24,696 nt of DNA, from NCBI GenBank assembly GCA_023381645.1, contig JAMCRJ010000094.1, positions 1 through 24,696 of the forward strand, given 5' to 3'. Positions 9,040 through 15,485 of this stretch are shown piece by piece. This stretch comes from Gammaproteobacteria bacterium. GTDB lineage: Bacteria > Pseudomonadota > Gammaproteobacteria > Acidithiobacillales > Acidithiobacillaceae. The stretch's first letter is position 1. Each line of letters opens with the position of its first letter. The notes beneath the pieces are model-generated. The model saw only the letters and a list, made by a program, of their open reading frames with translations. It was not told where the DNA came from and ran no database searches. The translations under genes were made by a program, and so were the position numbers.

Positions 9040-9169
9040 AGGGTTTCCTTGCATTGAGCAGGAGGATCAGGCGCCGTTCGTTCTCCGGGGTCGGTTCAAA
9101 GCCGATACCGGTTACAGCGAATCCGTACCAGTGGTGGTCTCGACCGCCTCCTGGCGAAAAACGGTGGCT
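9002..9169 (-). CDS. Possible small protein upstream of and overlapping dusA (unrecognised)
   Basis: A minus-strand frame reading VISHRFSPGGGRDHHWYGFA followed by VTGIGFEPTPENERRLILLL ends at 9002, overlapping the dusA start by 38 bases. From a GTG near 9169 it would encode about 55 residues. I do not recognise it. The composition is protein-like (aromatic and charged residues, no low complexity) and the overlap would allow coupling with dusA, but no good ribosome-binding site precedes the GTG. It could equally be the tail of a decayed gene or chance. Confidence 0.25.
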   Translation of the reverse strand, partial: SHRFSPGGGRDHHWYGFAVTGIGFEPTPENERRLILLLNARKPYDNQQRYGKIKG

Positions 9170-9220
9170 GATCACTGAGAGACAGGACTCCGTTGGAGGC
9201 AAGCAAAGGTAAACATTTCT

Positions 9221-9307
9221 GTGCATAAATTAACAATTCTCAATGCAGTATTGTCCTGGCTAATGTAAAAGAGAATCACTAGCATTCATTAGATAGGGGA
9301 TATTCCC
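9221..9307 (+). repeat. Duplicated upstream region, copy 1
   Basis: This stretch aligns with 13590-13674 at roughly 80% identity right up to the ATG. It includes an identical block AATTAACAATTCTCAATGC, a shared TGTAAAA, and near-identical GAATCACTA and GATATTCC segments. Spacing between the blocks is kept, so it probably holds the common promoter and ribosome-binding region of the two related genes. No clear sigma-70 hexamers or Fur box could be assigned. Confidence 0.8.
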
Positions 9308-10216
9308 ATGGACAACAGAGGATTATTGTATACCCAAGGCCAGACCTGTCCCACCTGCGGGGCGGATCTGCCCGGATTTAACAACGTCGGCAACAGCCTG
9401 CCCAACAACCAGAACATCCGCGGTGGCCAAGGCAACCGCGGGCGTGGCGTCGGCGGAGGTGGTGGGCGTGGCATGGGCGGCGGCGGAGGCGGAGGCGGCA
9501 TGGGTGGTGGCGGCAGAGGCTTGGGCGGCGGCGGGGGAGCCGGCATGGGTGGAGGCGGCAGAGGTTTGGGCGGTGGCGCTTGGCAGAGCGCGTTTCCCGC
9601 TCAGGTCGGCAGCGACTTCGTCTATCTCGACCGCACCGCGCACCGCAAGGAGCACCTCGCGCAGATCCGCTCCACCGTTGCAGCGCATCCCCCGGGCGAG
9701 CTGAGCGCTGAAGAGCGCGACGACTTGTTGCTGATGCGCGAGGAAGAAAAAATTGCCCGCGATGTCTATCTACGTCTTTATGACCGCTGGGGAATTCGTC
9801 CTTTCGACAATATCAGCGGGGCTGAGCAGGCACATATGGACGCCATCCTGACCTTGCTGAAACATTACGACCTTTCCGACCCGGCGCAGGGACTGGAAGT
9901 TGGTCGGTTCCGCCGCGACGACCTGCAGGATTTGTACGACCGCCTCGTGCAGCAAGGGCTGCAGAGTCGGGAAAATGCGATCCGTGTTGGCCTGCTGATT
10001 GAGGAACTGGACATCGCTGATCTGCAGAATGCGGCGCATCGCACCGTCAAACCGGAGATCCTCGCGGTCTATGCCGAACTTGAACGCGGGTCACGCAACC
10101 ATTTGCGTGCATTTTATCGCTGGAAGCAGGGGCTCAGAATCGATTACCAACCGACGCATCTTCCATTCGACGAATTTGAGCGCATCGCCCACTCGGCGCA
10201 AGAAGACTGTCAGTGA
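9308..10216 (+). CDS. CxxC/glycine-rich protein with C-terminal DUF2202 ferritin-like domain
   Basis: A 302-residue three-part protein. Residues 1-35 hold a half zinc ribbon or rubredoxin-like knuckle, TCPTCGADLPG. Residues about 40-96 are almost pure Gly with Arg and Met (GGGGRGMGG repeats). Residues about 130-300 form a DUF2202 domain, a four-helix ferritin-like fold, seen as EERDDLLLMREEEKIARDVY, RPFDNISGAEQAHMDAILTL, GLLIEELDI and ELERGSRNHLRAF. The Glu and Glu-x2-His residues are placed as in diiron proteins, so iron binding is likely but not shown. The ATG has AGGGGAT 7 bases upstream. No signal peptide is visible. The N-terminal half recurs as a separate gene at 13675. Function of DUF2202 is not established. 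Confidence 0.88.
   Translation: MDNRGLLYTQGQTCPTCGADLPGFNNVGNSLPNNQNIRGGQGNRGRGVGGGGGRGMGGGGGGGGMGGGGRGLGGGGGAGMGGGGRGLGGGAWQSAFPAQVGSDFVYLDRTAHRKEHLAQIRSTVAAHPPGELSAEERDDLLLMREEEKIARDVYLRLYDRWGIRPFDNISGAEQAHMDAILTLLKHYDLSDPAQGLEVGRFRRDDLQDLYDRLVQQGLQSRENAIRVGLLIEELDIADLQNAAHRTVKPEILAVYAELERGSRNHLRAFYRWKQGLRIDYQPTHLPFDEFERIAHSAQEDCQ
9441..9588 (+). repeat. Glycine-codon low-complexity tract, copy 1
   Basis: Imperfect tandem GGCGGNGGN units encoding Gly-rich repeats inside the DUF2202 protein. The same tract recurs at 13804-13920. Such tracts are prone to slippage and to recombination between copies. Confidence 0.8.
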
Positions 10217-10256
10217 TCTGCATGAGGGCATTTTATGCCATGCCAATGCTCGAAAT

Positions 10257-10305
10257 ACCTCCCCGAGTTCCGGTCGCAATCTAGCCGCATTCCTCGTCGG
10301 GAGGT
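10257..10305. other. Inverted repeat in the gap after the DUF2202 gene
   Basis: ACCTCCCCGAG (10257-10267) pairs with CTCGTCGGGAGGT (10293-10305) through 11 base pairs with one 2-base bulge and a 25-base loop. It has no U-run, so it is a stem-loop in the transcript or a processing site rather than a classic terminator. The rest of 10217-10432 holds no other clear element. Confidence 0.35.
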
Positions 10306-10432
10306 GTTGACAGCACCCGTTTAACTCATTGGGCCAGCCCTTCCCCACCGCCTCTCCGGATCGTCCAGGGAGGCCATGTTTCCCCCATCAGGGCGGCTCA
10401 TCTATGTTGATACCAAAGGAGTATACTCATCC

Positions 10433-10639
10433 ATGGCCTTGTTCATTACCGACGAATGCATTAACTGCGCCGTCTGCGTGGAGGAATGTCCCAACAATGC
10501 CATCTTTTTCGGAGCGCAGCATTACGAGATCGATCCGGACCGATGCACCCAATGTGAGGGATTTTTTGCCAAGCCCCAGTGTCAGGAGGTCTGCCCGGTG
10601 GATTGCATCTTGCTCATTCCACCCAGCTCTCCCAGTTAA
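10433..10639 (+). CDS. YfhL-type 2[4Fe-4S] ferredoxin
   Basis: A 68-residue electron carrier. The first cluster motif is CINCAVCVEECP and the second is the extended CTQC-x8-CQEVCP, with the eight-residue insertion typical of Allochromatium/YfhL ferredoxins. All eight cluster cysteines are present, plus one more in PVDC. AAAGGAG at 10415-10421 is 11 bases before the ATG, a longish but usable spacing. An in-frame upstream ATG at 10376 lacks a ribosome-binding site and would add residues unlike the family. It lies between the DUF2202 gene and cydA in the same direction. The electron partner is unknown. Confidence 0.93.
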   Translation: MALFITDECINCAVCVEECPNNAIFFGAQHYEIDPDRCTQCEGFFAKPQCQEVCPVDCILLIPPSSPS

Positions 10640-10788
10640 TATCCCGAGGTGTATCTCCACCGGATTCAGGTTGAATAGCCAGTGACATTTCCCTCGGGTT
10701 CACAGGAACAGGCCTACGAAATTGCTCATCTGTCGGAGCATTCATCAATGGATGCCGGCAAGATCTGGAATGCCGTTCAGTTGTATGA

Positions 10789-10802
10789 TTGATATGAATC
10801 AA
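10789..10802. promoter_or_regulatory. Perfect FNR/ANR-type box upstream of cydA
   Basis: TTGATATGAATCAA is an exact match to the FNR-family palindrome TTGAT-N4-ATCAA. It lies about 140 bp before the cydA ATG. A possible extended -10 (TGC-TAGACT, 10836-10844) would place the box centre near -55; no better promoter was found, so the activation class is undecided. The site fits low-oxygen control of a bd oxidase subunit. The rest of 10640-10943 is AT-rich promoter DNA without another gene. Confidence 0.65.
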
Positions 10803-10943
10803 AATATATAAATCATAAAAAATGACAAATATCAATGCTAGACTAGATTGACTCCTACATGATGTCTACTCTAGATATCGCAATGGACCAAGTTAGGTAC
10901 GGGCGGCACCTGGATATCTCTCATTTTGATTAGGAGGTATTCC

Positions 10944-12578
10944 ATGAGTATGATGATTGATCCCACCGTGGTGGAGCTATCGCGGCTGCAGTTCGCGCTG
11001 ACCGCTCTCTACCACTTCTTATTTGTACCACTCACCCTGGGTATGAGCTTTATTCTGGCCACCATGGAAACGGTGTATGTCATCACCGGCAAACAGATAT
11101 ATAAAGAAATGACCCAGTTCTGGGGCAAGCTCTTCGGCATCAACTTCGCCCTGGGCGTCGCCACGGGCATAACCATGGAGTTCGAGTTCGGCACCAATTG
11201 GTCCATGTACTCGCATTTCGTGGGTGACATTTTTGGCACTCCCCTGGCCATCGAAGGTATTATGGCCTTTTTCATGGAGTCCACCTTCGTGGGCGTCATG
11301 TTCTTCGGCTGGGAGCGCATCAGCGCCAAGGCGCATCTGGTGGTCACCTATCTGGTGGCCCTGGGCTCCAACCTTTCAGCCTTGTGGATTCTCATCGCCA
11401 ACGGCTTCATGCAGGATCCCCGCGGCGGCACCTTTGATCCCAACACCATGCGGATGCAGTTTTCCAGCTTCATGGACTTGATCTTCAACCCCGATGCCCA
11501 GGCCAAGTTCGTCCATACCACCCTCGCAGGCTATATAACCGGCGCCATGTTTGTCATGGGCGTCAGCGCTTATTACATGCTGACCAACAAGCGGAAAGAT
11601 ATGGCGTTGCGTTCCTTCCGGATCGCCACGCTCTTCGGCGTGCTTTCCAGTATAGGGGTGATTACATTGGGGGATGCGCTCGGTTTCATCGACGTGAAGG
11701 CCCAACCCACCAAGCTGGCGGCCATGGAAGCCATCTGGAACACGGATTACAACACGGTGTCCGCGTCCTGGAACCTCATCGCCATCCCCAGCCGCAGCGA
11801 GCAGAAAAATCTCTTCGAGGTTTCCATCCCGTATGTCCTTACACCGCTGCTGACCCACTCCGAGACGAAAGTCATTCCCGGCATCATCCAGCTGGAGCAG
11901 GAAGCCAAGCCAAAGATTGCCAATGGCATCAAGGCCATGATCGCCCTGAAGGCGTACAACCTGGATCATGGCAACACCCAGGCACTGGCCACCTTCAAGC
12001 AGTACGAAAACGACATGGGTTATGGTTTCCTGGCCATGCAGTATGCGCCTGATCAGGACCTCAAGAAGATCGACGCCACCAATCTGCCCAGCGTTCTGGA
12101 CAAGACCGCGAAGGACACCATCCCCAATGTCTGGGTAGAGTTCTGGGCCTTCCGCCTGATGGTCGCCATGGGCTTCTTCATGCTGGCCCTCTTCGCTTTC
12201 GCGGCTTATTTCAGCCTGAAGAACGAAATCGAGAAACACCCGGCCTTGCTGAAGCTGGCGATGTGGAGCATTCCCATGCCCTGGGTTGCCGTGGAATTCG
12301 GTTGGATCACCGCCGAAAATGGTCGTCAGCCGTGGACGGTATTCGGCTGGCTGCCTACCTTCGTCTCCGCTTCCACCCACAGCGTCGGCTACATGGTGTT
12401 CTCGCTCATCGGGTTCACCCTGCTGTACAGTTCCTTCATCGCGGCGGAGCTCTATCTGATGTTCAAATACGCCCGTCTGGGTCCGCAGGATGATCATCAT
12501 GGTCACGATGCGGTGGCGGCCGGTGGCGGCATGGCGGGACAACCGACCTTCGCCAAGCCGAGCATGAGGAAAGAGTAA
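10944..12578 (+). CDS. cydA: Cytochrome bd-type quinol oxidase subunit I (CydA), without an adjacent CydB
   Basis: Membrane subunit that carries hemes b558, b595 and d and oxidises quinol to reduce O2. The 544-residue protein closely follows E. coli CydA: LSRLQFALTALYHFLFVPLTLG with the heme ligand His24, FGTPLAIEGIMAFFMESTF with two buried Glu, KFVHTTLAGYITGAMFVMG with the b558 His, FWAFRLMVAMGFFML with the b558 Met, and the GRQPW signature. The quinol loop is of the long type. The C-terminal tail is His- and Gly-rich (DDHHGHD). The ATG at 10944 has AGGAGG 6 bases upstream; an in-frame start at 10926 is less likely. No cydB or cydX follows: the next gene is a heme monooxygenase. Either CydB is encoded elsewhere or this protein acts in another assembly. 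Confidence 0.95.
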   Translation: MSMMIDPTVVELSRLQFALTALYHFLFVPLTLGMSFILATMETVYVITGKQIYKEMTQFWGKLFGINFALGVATGITMEFEFGTNWSMYSHFVGDIFGTPLAIEGIMAFFMESTFVGVMFFGWERISAKAHLVVTYLVALGSNLSALWILIANGFMQDPRGGTFDPNTMRMQFSSFMDLIFNPDAQAKFVHTTLAGYITGAMFVMGVSAYYMLTNKRKDMALRSFRIATLFGVLSSIGVITLGDALGFIDVKAQPTKLAAMEAIWNTDYNTVSASWNLIAIPSRSEQKNLFEVSIPYVLTPLLTHSETKVIPGIIQLEQEAKPKIANGIKAMIALKAYNLDHGNTQALATFKQYENDMGYGFLAMQYAPDQDLKKIDATNLPSVLDKTAKDTIPNVWVEFWAFRLMVAMGFFMLALFAFAAYFSLKNEIEKHPALLKLAMWSIPMPWVAVEFGWITAENGRQPWTVFGWLPTFVSASTHSVGYMVFSLIGFTLLYSSFIAAELYLMFKYARLGPQDDHHGHDAVAAGGGMAGQPTFAKPSMRKE

Positions 12579-12630
12579 AATCCTTCAACCATTAGGTGTC
12601 AGATGCCATCGGAATCTCCATGTTAACCGT

Positions 12631-12660
12631 TTAGCAGATCATTTCCGGGCGCTTTATACT
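12631..12660 (+). promoter_or_regulatory. Possible sigma-70 promoter between cydA and the heme monooxygenase gene
   Basis: TTAGCA (12631-12636) and TATACT (12655-12660) are 18 bp apart. Transcription would begin close to 12667, just before the 11-bp inverted repeat, so the gene at 12765 may be transcribed separately from cydA. Confidence 0.4.
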
Positions 12661-12670
12661 CGCAACCAAT

Positions 12671-12701
12671 GCAGGACTTGACATAAAAAATCAAGTCCTG
12701 C
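12671..12701. other. Perfect 11-bp inverted repeat between cydA and the heme monooxygenase gene
   Basis: GCAGGACTTGA (12671-12681) and TCAAGTCCTGC (12691-12701) flank an A-rich 9-base loop. The stem would be very stable in RNA. No U-tract follows on either strand, so it is not a standard terminator. It could be an operator overlapping transcription start, a 5' stabilising hairpin, or a processing site uncoupling cydA from the next gene. Confidence 0.6.
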
Positions 12702-12764
12702 GACATTGAAATCCAAGAGATTACCTATCATCGTGACTACCAACATCTTTATGAGGAGCAAATC

Positions 12765-13076
12765 ATGACTTATGTAGTTGCCAATCGCATACCTGTCACT
12801 CCGGAGTTTGCGGAGCGATTTGAGGAGAGCTTCCGCAAGCGAGAGGGAAAAGTAGAAAATCATCCGGGCTTTGTGCGGATGGAAGTTCTCAGACCGGAAG
12901 ATCCCGAAGGCGTTTATGTAGTATTGACCCACTGGCGGGTTAAAGACGATTTTGTCGCATGGATGCGCAGCGACGACTTTCGCAAGGGCCATGCACACCC
13001 GCTTCCGCCCGAAGCCTGCCGCGGCAAGAGCGAGGTAGAGACCCACGAGGTATTGATCAGCACTTCAGCGGAGTGA
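12765..13076 (+). CDS. IsdG/MhuD-type heme-degrading monooxygenase (ABM superfamily)
   Basis: A 103-residue cytoplasmic ferredoxin-fold protein of the antibiotic-biosynthesis-monooxygenase superfamily. The pattern VENHPGFVRMEVLRP, YVVLTHWRVKDDFVAW and GHAHP resembles Mycobacterium MhuD and staphylococcal IsdG. The catalytic trio of that family (Asn7, Trp66, His75-77) is met here by Asn7, Trp66 and His76, which supports heme binding and oxidative opening of heme rather than quinol oxidation. GAGGAG lies 7 bases before the ATG at 12765. Its place next to cydA suggests heme turnover or protection linked to the oxidase. Heme degradation is inferred from the residues. Confidence 0.85.
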   Translation: MTYVVANRIPVTPEFAERFEESFRKREGKVENHPGFVRMEVLRPEDPEGVYVVLTHWRVKDDFVAWMRSDDFRKGHAHPLPPEACRGKSEVETHEVLISTSAE

Positions 13077-13142
13077 ATTCAGGTATCAAGTTCTGCCATT
13101 GCAGATCCAAGGCCAGCATAACCCAGATCGAAGGAGTAAACG

Positions 13143-13526
13143 ATGCAACAAAAAACCATCAATGAAAAGTTTCCTATTTATTATCAGGAGATCATGAAGG
13201 GAAGCACCCCCTATCGGAATATCACAGAGATCATCGACGCTCTCAAAGCCGTACTCGTCAAAAATTCGTCCTCCCAAATCATTGCTGTTTTTGATCTGCA
13301 TGATCATGTGCAACAGCGAGGTGGCAAAATTGCCGATGGCATTCTCGGGGCCCAGACTCTGCTCTTTTGCGTAGCCAACGCCATTCCCCACGCTGATATC
13401 GTGGCCCTGCGACCGCGCTCCATCGGCGTGACCGAGTTTGGCGACCGCTTTGTGCTGAATTTTCTTGAGGCACCCGCCCAGCCCGTCACCGATATCATGC
13501 TGGCACTGGTCGAGGCCGTTGCCTAG
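13143..13526 (+). CDS. Small conserved protein, probably DUF6858 family
   Basis: A 127-residue soluble protein without signal peptide or membrane segment. It opens with a polar helix (NEKFPIYYQEIMKGSTPYRN), continues with AVFDLHDHVQQRGGKI, a hydrophobic strand with LLFCVANAIP, and ends with ALRPRSIGVTEFGDRFVLNF and LEAPAQPVTDIM. From memory this arrangement fits the DUF6858 family, whose function is unknown; a search is needed to confirm that. GAAGGAG lies 7 bases before the ATG. It follows the heme monooxygenase gene by 66 bases and ends shortly before a terminator-like hairpin, so the two genes probably form one unit. Confidence 0.8.
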   Translation: MQQKTINEKFPIYYQEIMKGSTPYRNITEIIDALKAVLVKNSSSQIIAVFDLHDHVQQRGGKIADGILGAQTLLFCVANAIPHADIVALRPRSIGVTEFGDRFVLNFLEAPAQPVTDIMLALVEAVA

Positions 13527-13534
13527 GAGATCTG

Positions 13535-13570
13535 AGGGGGCGACCAAGGTCCTTGCTGGTCGCCTCTTTG
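13535..13570 (+). terminator. Rho-independent-like terminator
   Basis: GGCGACCA (13539-13546) and TGGTCGCC (13557-13564) form a perfect 8-bp GC-rich stem. It is followed by TCTTTGCCTT, a short imperfect T-run. It lies just after the stop of the DUF6858-like gene and would end the transcript. Confidence 0.65.
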
Positions 13571-13589
13571 CCTTGAACAAAAACTCCCG

Positions 13590-13674
13590 CGCACAAATTA
13601 ACAATTCTCAATGCGGCATTCCCTTGGTGGGTGTAAAAAGGAATCACTAACATTCACCAGATAGGAGATATTCC
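13590..13674 (+). repeat. Duplicated upstream region, copy 2
   Basis: Counterpart of 9221-9307, in the same orientation, about 80% identical and with the same block order. It directly precedes the short glycine-rich gene. Together with the coding part the direct repeat extends over about 330 bp and contains a 48-bp identical run (9391-9438 and 13755-13802). Confidence 0.8.
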
Positions 13675-13935
13675 ATGGACAATACGGAATTAAGTACCCA
13701 AGGCCGGACCTGCCCCACCTGCGGGGCGGATCTGCCCGGAACTAACAATATCGACAACAGCCTGCCCAACAACCAGAACATCCGCGGTGGCCAAGGCAAC
13801 CGTGGGCGCGGCGTCGGCGGAGGTGGCGGGCGCGGAGCAGGTGGCGGTGGTGGCCGTGGCATGGGCGGCGGCGGAGGAGCCGGCATGGGTGGTGGCGGCA
13901 GAGGCATGGGCGGTGGTCGCAGCCGCTCGGCCTAG
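13675..13935 (+). CDS. Short CxxC/glycine-rich protein, paralogue of the DUF2202 protein N-terminus
   Basis: An 86-residue protein starting MDNTELSTQGRTCPTCGADL. It is nearly identical to the first third of the protein encoded at 9308, including TCPTCGADLPG, NSLPNNQNIRGGQGNRGRG and the Gly/Arg/Met repeat. It stops after GRSRSA without any ferritin-like domain. The ribosome-binding region (ATAGGAGAT) is shared with the paralogue. It may be a working stand-alone version, or the remainder of a duplicated full-length gene whose 3' part was lost. The single CxxC could bind metal only as a dimer or with a partner. Confidence 0.8.
   Translation: MDNTELSTQGRTCPTCGADLPGTNNIDNSLPNNQNIRGGQGNRGRGVGGGGGRGAGGGGGRGMGGGGGAGMGGGGRGMGGGRSRSA
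13804..13920 (+). repeat. Glycine-codon low-complexity tract, copy 2
   Basis: Second copy of the GGCGGNGGN tract, shorter than the one at 9441-9588. Confidence 0.75.
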
Positions 13936-14138
13936 GCTGAAATAGCTTCCGTTCCGGCATAAAGACAGGGTGATGCAGCCGCTCGTAGGCAGGGAGGCTA
14001 TGGATGTCTGTCGCTATCGTCCATTCGACAACGCCCATAGGTAGCGCCATCGGCGCGGCCAAACTGAGTGGACGGCATAGCGCGGATCTCCCGGCGGACT
14101 GAAGTTTCGGCTTCATTGCAACTATTAGGAATGCCGGC

Positions 14139-15317
14139 ATGAATACGAAGGTTGAATCACCCCTCTTTCTTCATAACCGTATCCCGGCAGGGACTGGTTC
14201 CTTGCTGGGCTTATCCTGGCTGCACTTTCTGAATGACGGCGCGGCAAATTTTTTGCCGGGCATCTTGCCGGCTGTATTGTTGGCCCTGCACCAGAATGTA
14301 GCCATGGCCGCTGCCATCATGTCTGCGCTCCTCATTGGCCAATCCATGCAGCCTTTGATGGGTTGGTTGGCGGATCGCCAGGGTGGGCGCACGATGATCC
14401 TGCTGGGTGTGGCCGGCACCAACATTGGTGTGGCGCTGGTGGGCTGGATATCCCAGTTATGGGCACTGTTCCCTGTGCTCTTTTTGATTGGCCTCTCCAA
14501 TGCAGCTTTTCATCCGCAGGCGATGTCAGGCGCGCGCACCCTGGCTCGTCTGCGCCATGGTACGGTAATATCCGTATTCATGGTGGGCGGAGAGTTGGGT
14601 CGCGGGCTATGGCCGCTGTTGGCCAGCTTGGTTGTTATGCACTGGGGTATGGCCAGTTTATGGATACTTGCACTGGCGGCCTTAGCCACCGTTCCCTTCA
14701 TTGTCTGGGTCCTTCCCAAGCAAGCGCCTCGCCATGCCATGGCTCCGCCTATCGCCTGGCGGCGGCATTGGCGACCAGCCAGCCTTCTGGTGGGATACGT
14801 ATCCATGCGCTCCCTGCTGCTCTACAGCCTGATCACTTATCTCCCTATTCTCTGGCATGACCGTGGCGGGACTCTGGTGGGTGGCGCTGCTTTGGTGAGC
14901 GTGCTTCTGGTAGTTGGGGTATTGGGCAACTTGGGTGGGGGTATGGTTGCCGATCATTTCGGACGAAAATTGGCCCTGGTGGGCTCCAGCAGCCTCGTTT
15001 TATTGCTGGTCATCCTTTGCTTATTATGCAGTAGTTGGTGGATCTGGCCTGTTCTTGGCCTGTTGGGTATCGCCATCTATAGTGCCCAGCCGGTGACCGT
15101 TCTTATCGGACAGGACATTTTCCCGGAAAATCGGGGGTTGGGATCGGGAATCGCTCTGGGAGTGGGAAATGGATTGGGCGCCTTATTTCTTCTGGCCATA
15201 GGAATTGCTGTAACCAGATTTGGCGTTAATAGTGCTTTATGGTTATTGATTGTCATTGCCATAATAAGTTTATTCTTTGCAACAAGGGTTTTGGCAGAGA
15301 TGCATATCACTCATTAA
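14139..15317 (+). CDS. MFS transporter, fosmidomycin-resistance (Fsr)-like
   Basis: A 392-residue inner-membrane protein with about 12 hydrophobic segments. The opening LSWLHFLNDGAANFLPGILP and the loop MGWLADRQGGRTMILLGVAG match the Fsr/YnfM-like branch of the major facilitator superfamily, as does GLSNAAFHPQAMSGARTLA. The second half starts around residue 215 and repeats the loop pattern with GGMVADHFGRKLALVGSS. AGGA lies 8 bases before the ATG. It follows the short glycine-rich gene after a 203-base gap and shows no operon partner. The substrate is unknown; family members export fosmidomycin or other small organics. Confidence 0.88.
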   Translation: MNTKVESPLFLHNRIPAGTGSLLGLSWLHFLNDGAANFLPGILPAVLLALHQNVAMAAAIMSALLIGQSMQPLMGWLADRQGGRTMILLGVAGTNIGVALVGWISQLWALFPVLFLIGLSNAAFHPQAMSGARTLARLRHGTVISVFMVGGELGRGLWPLLASLVVMHWGMASLWILALAALATVPFIVWVLPKQAPRHAMAPPIAWRRHWRPASLLVGYVSMRSLLLYSLITYLPILWHDRGGTLVGGAALVSVLLVVGVLGNLGGGMVADHFGRKLALVGSSSLVLLLVILCLLCSSWWIWPVLGLLGIAIYSAQPVTVLIGQDIFPENRGLGSGIALGVGNGLGALFLLAIGIAVTRFGVNSALWLLIVIAIISLFFATRVLAEMHITH

Positions 15318-15485
15318 GCACAATGATGGGGTAAGCACTCATTTTTCTTCGGGCTCCTCGGAAATTGTCGCTGGCCCCGGTCTGGTAACGGCCCGAGGCA
15401 AATTCCCTCAAACAGCGCCGACCGCGGGCAACAATGCCAAATCTTGGGCAGCTTGCCGCGGTTGCGCTGCGGCCCTCCCCAGCGC

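Noticed and set aside
9221..9307. Fur box in the duplicated upstream region
   Set aside because: Some AATTCTCAATG-like bases recall Fur hexamers and iron control would make sense, but no 19-bp match or clear dyad is shared by both copies.
9441..9588. CRISPR or other regular repeat array
   Set aside because: The repetition is codon-level glycine low complexity inside a reading frame, with no spacers.
10307..10335. Sigma-70 promoter at TTGACA before the ferredoxin gene
   Set aside because: No acceptable -10 hexamer exists 16-19 bp downstream.
11376..12542. A 388-codon minus-strand open frame opposite cydA
   Set aside because: Antisense shadow; cydA motifs on the plus strand are unambiguous.
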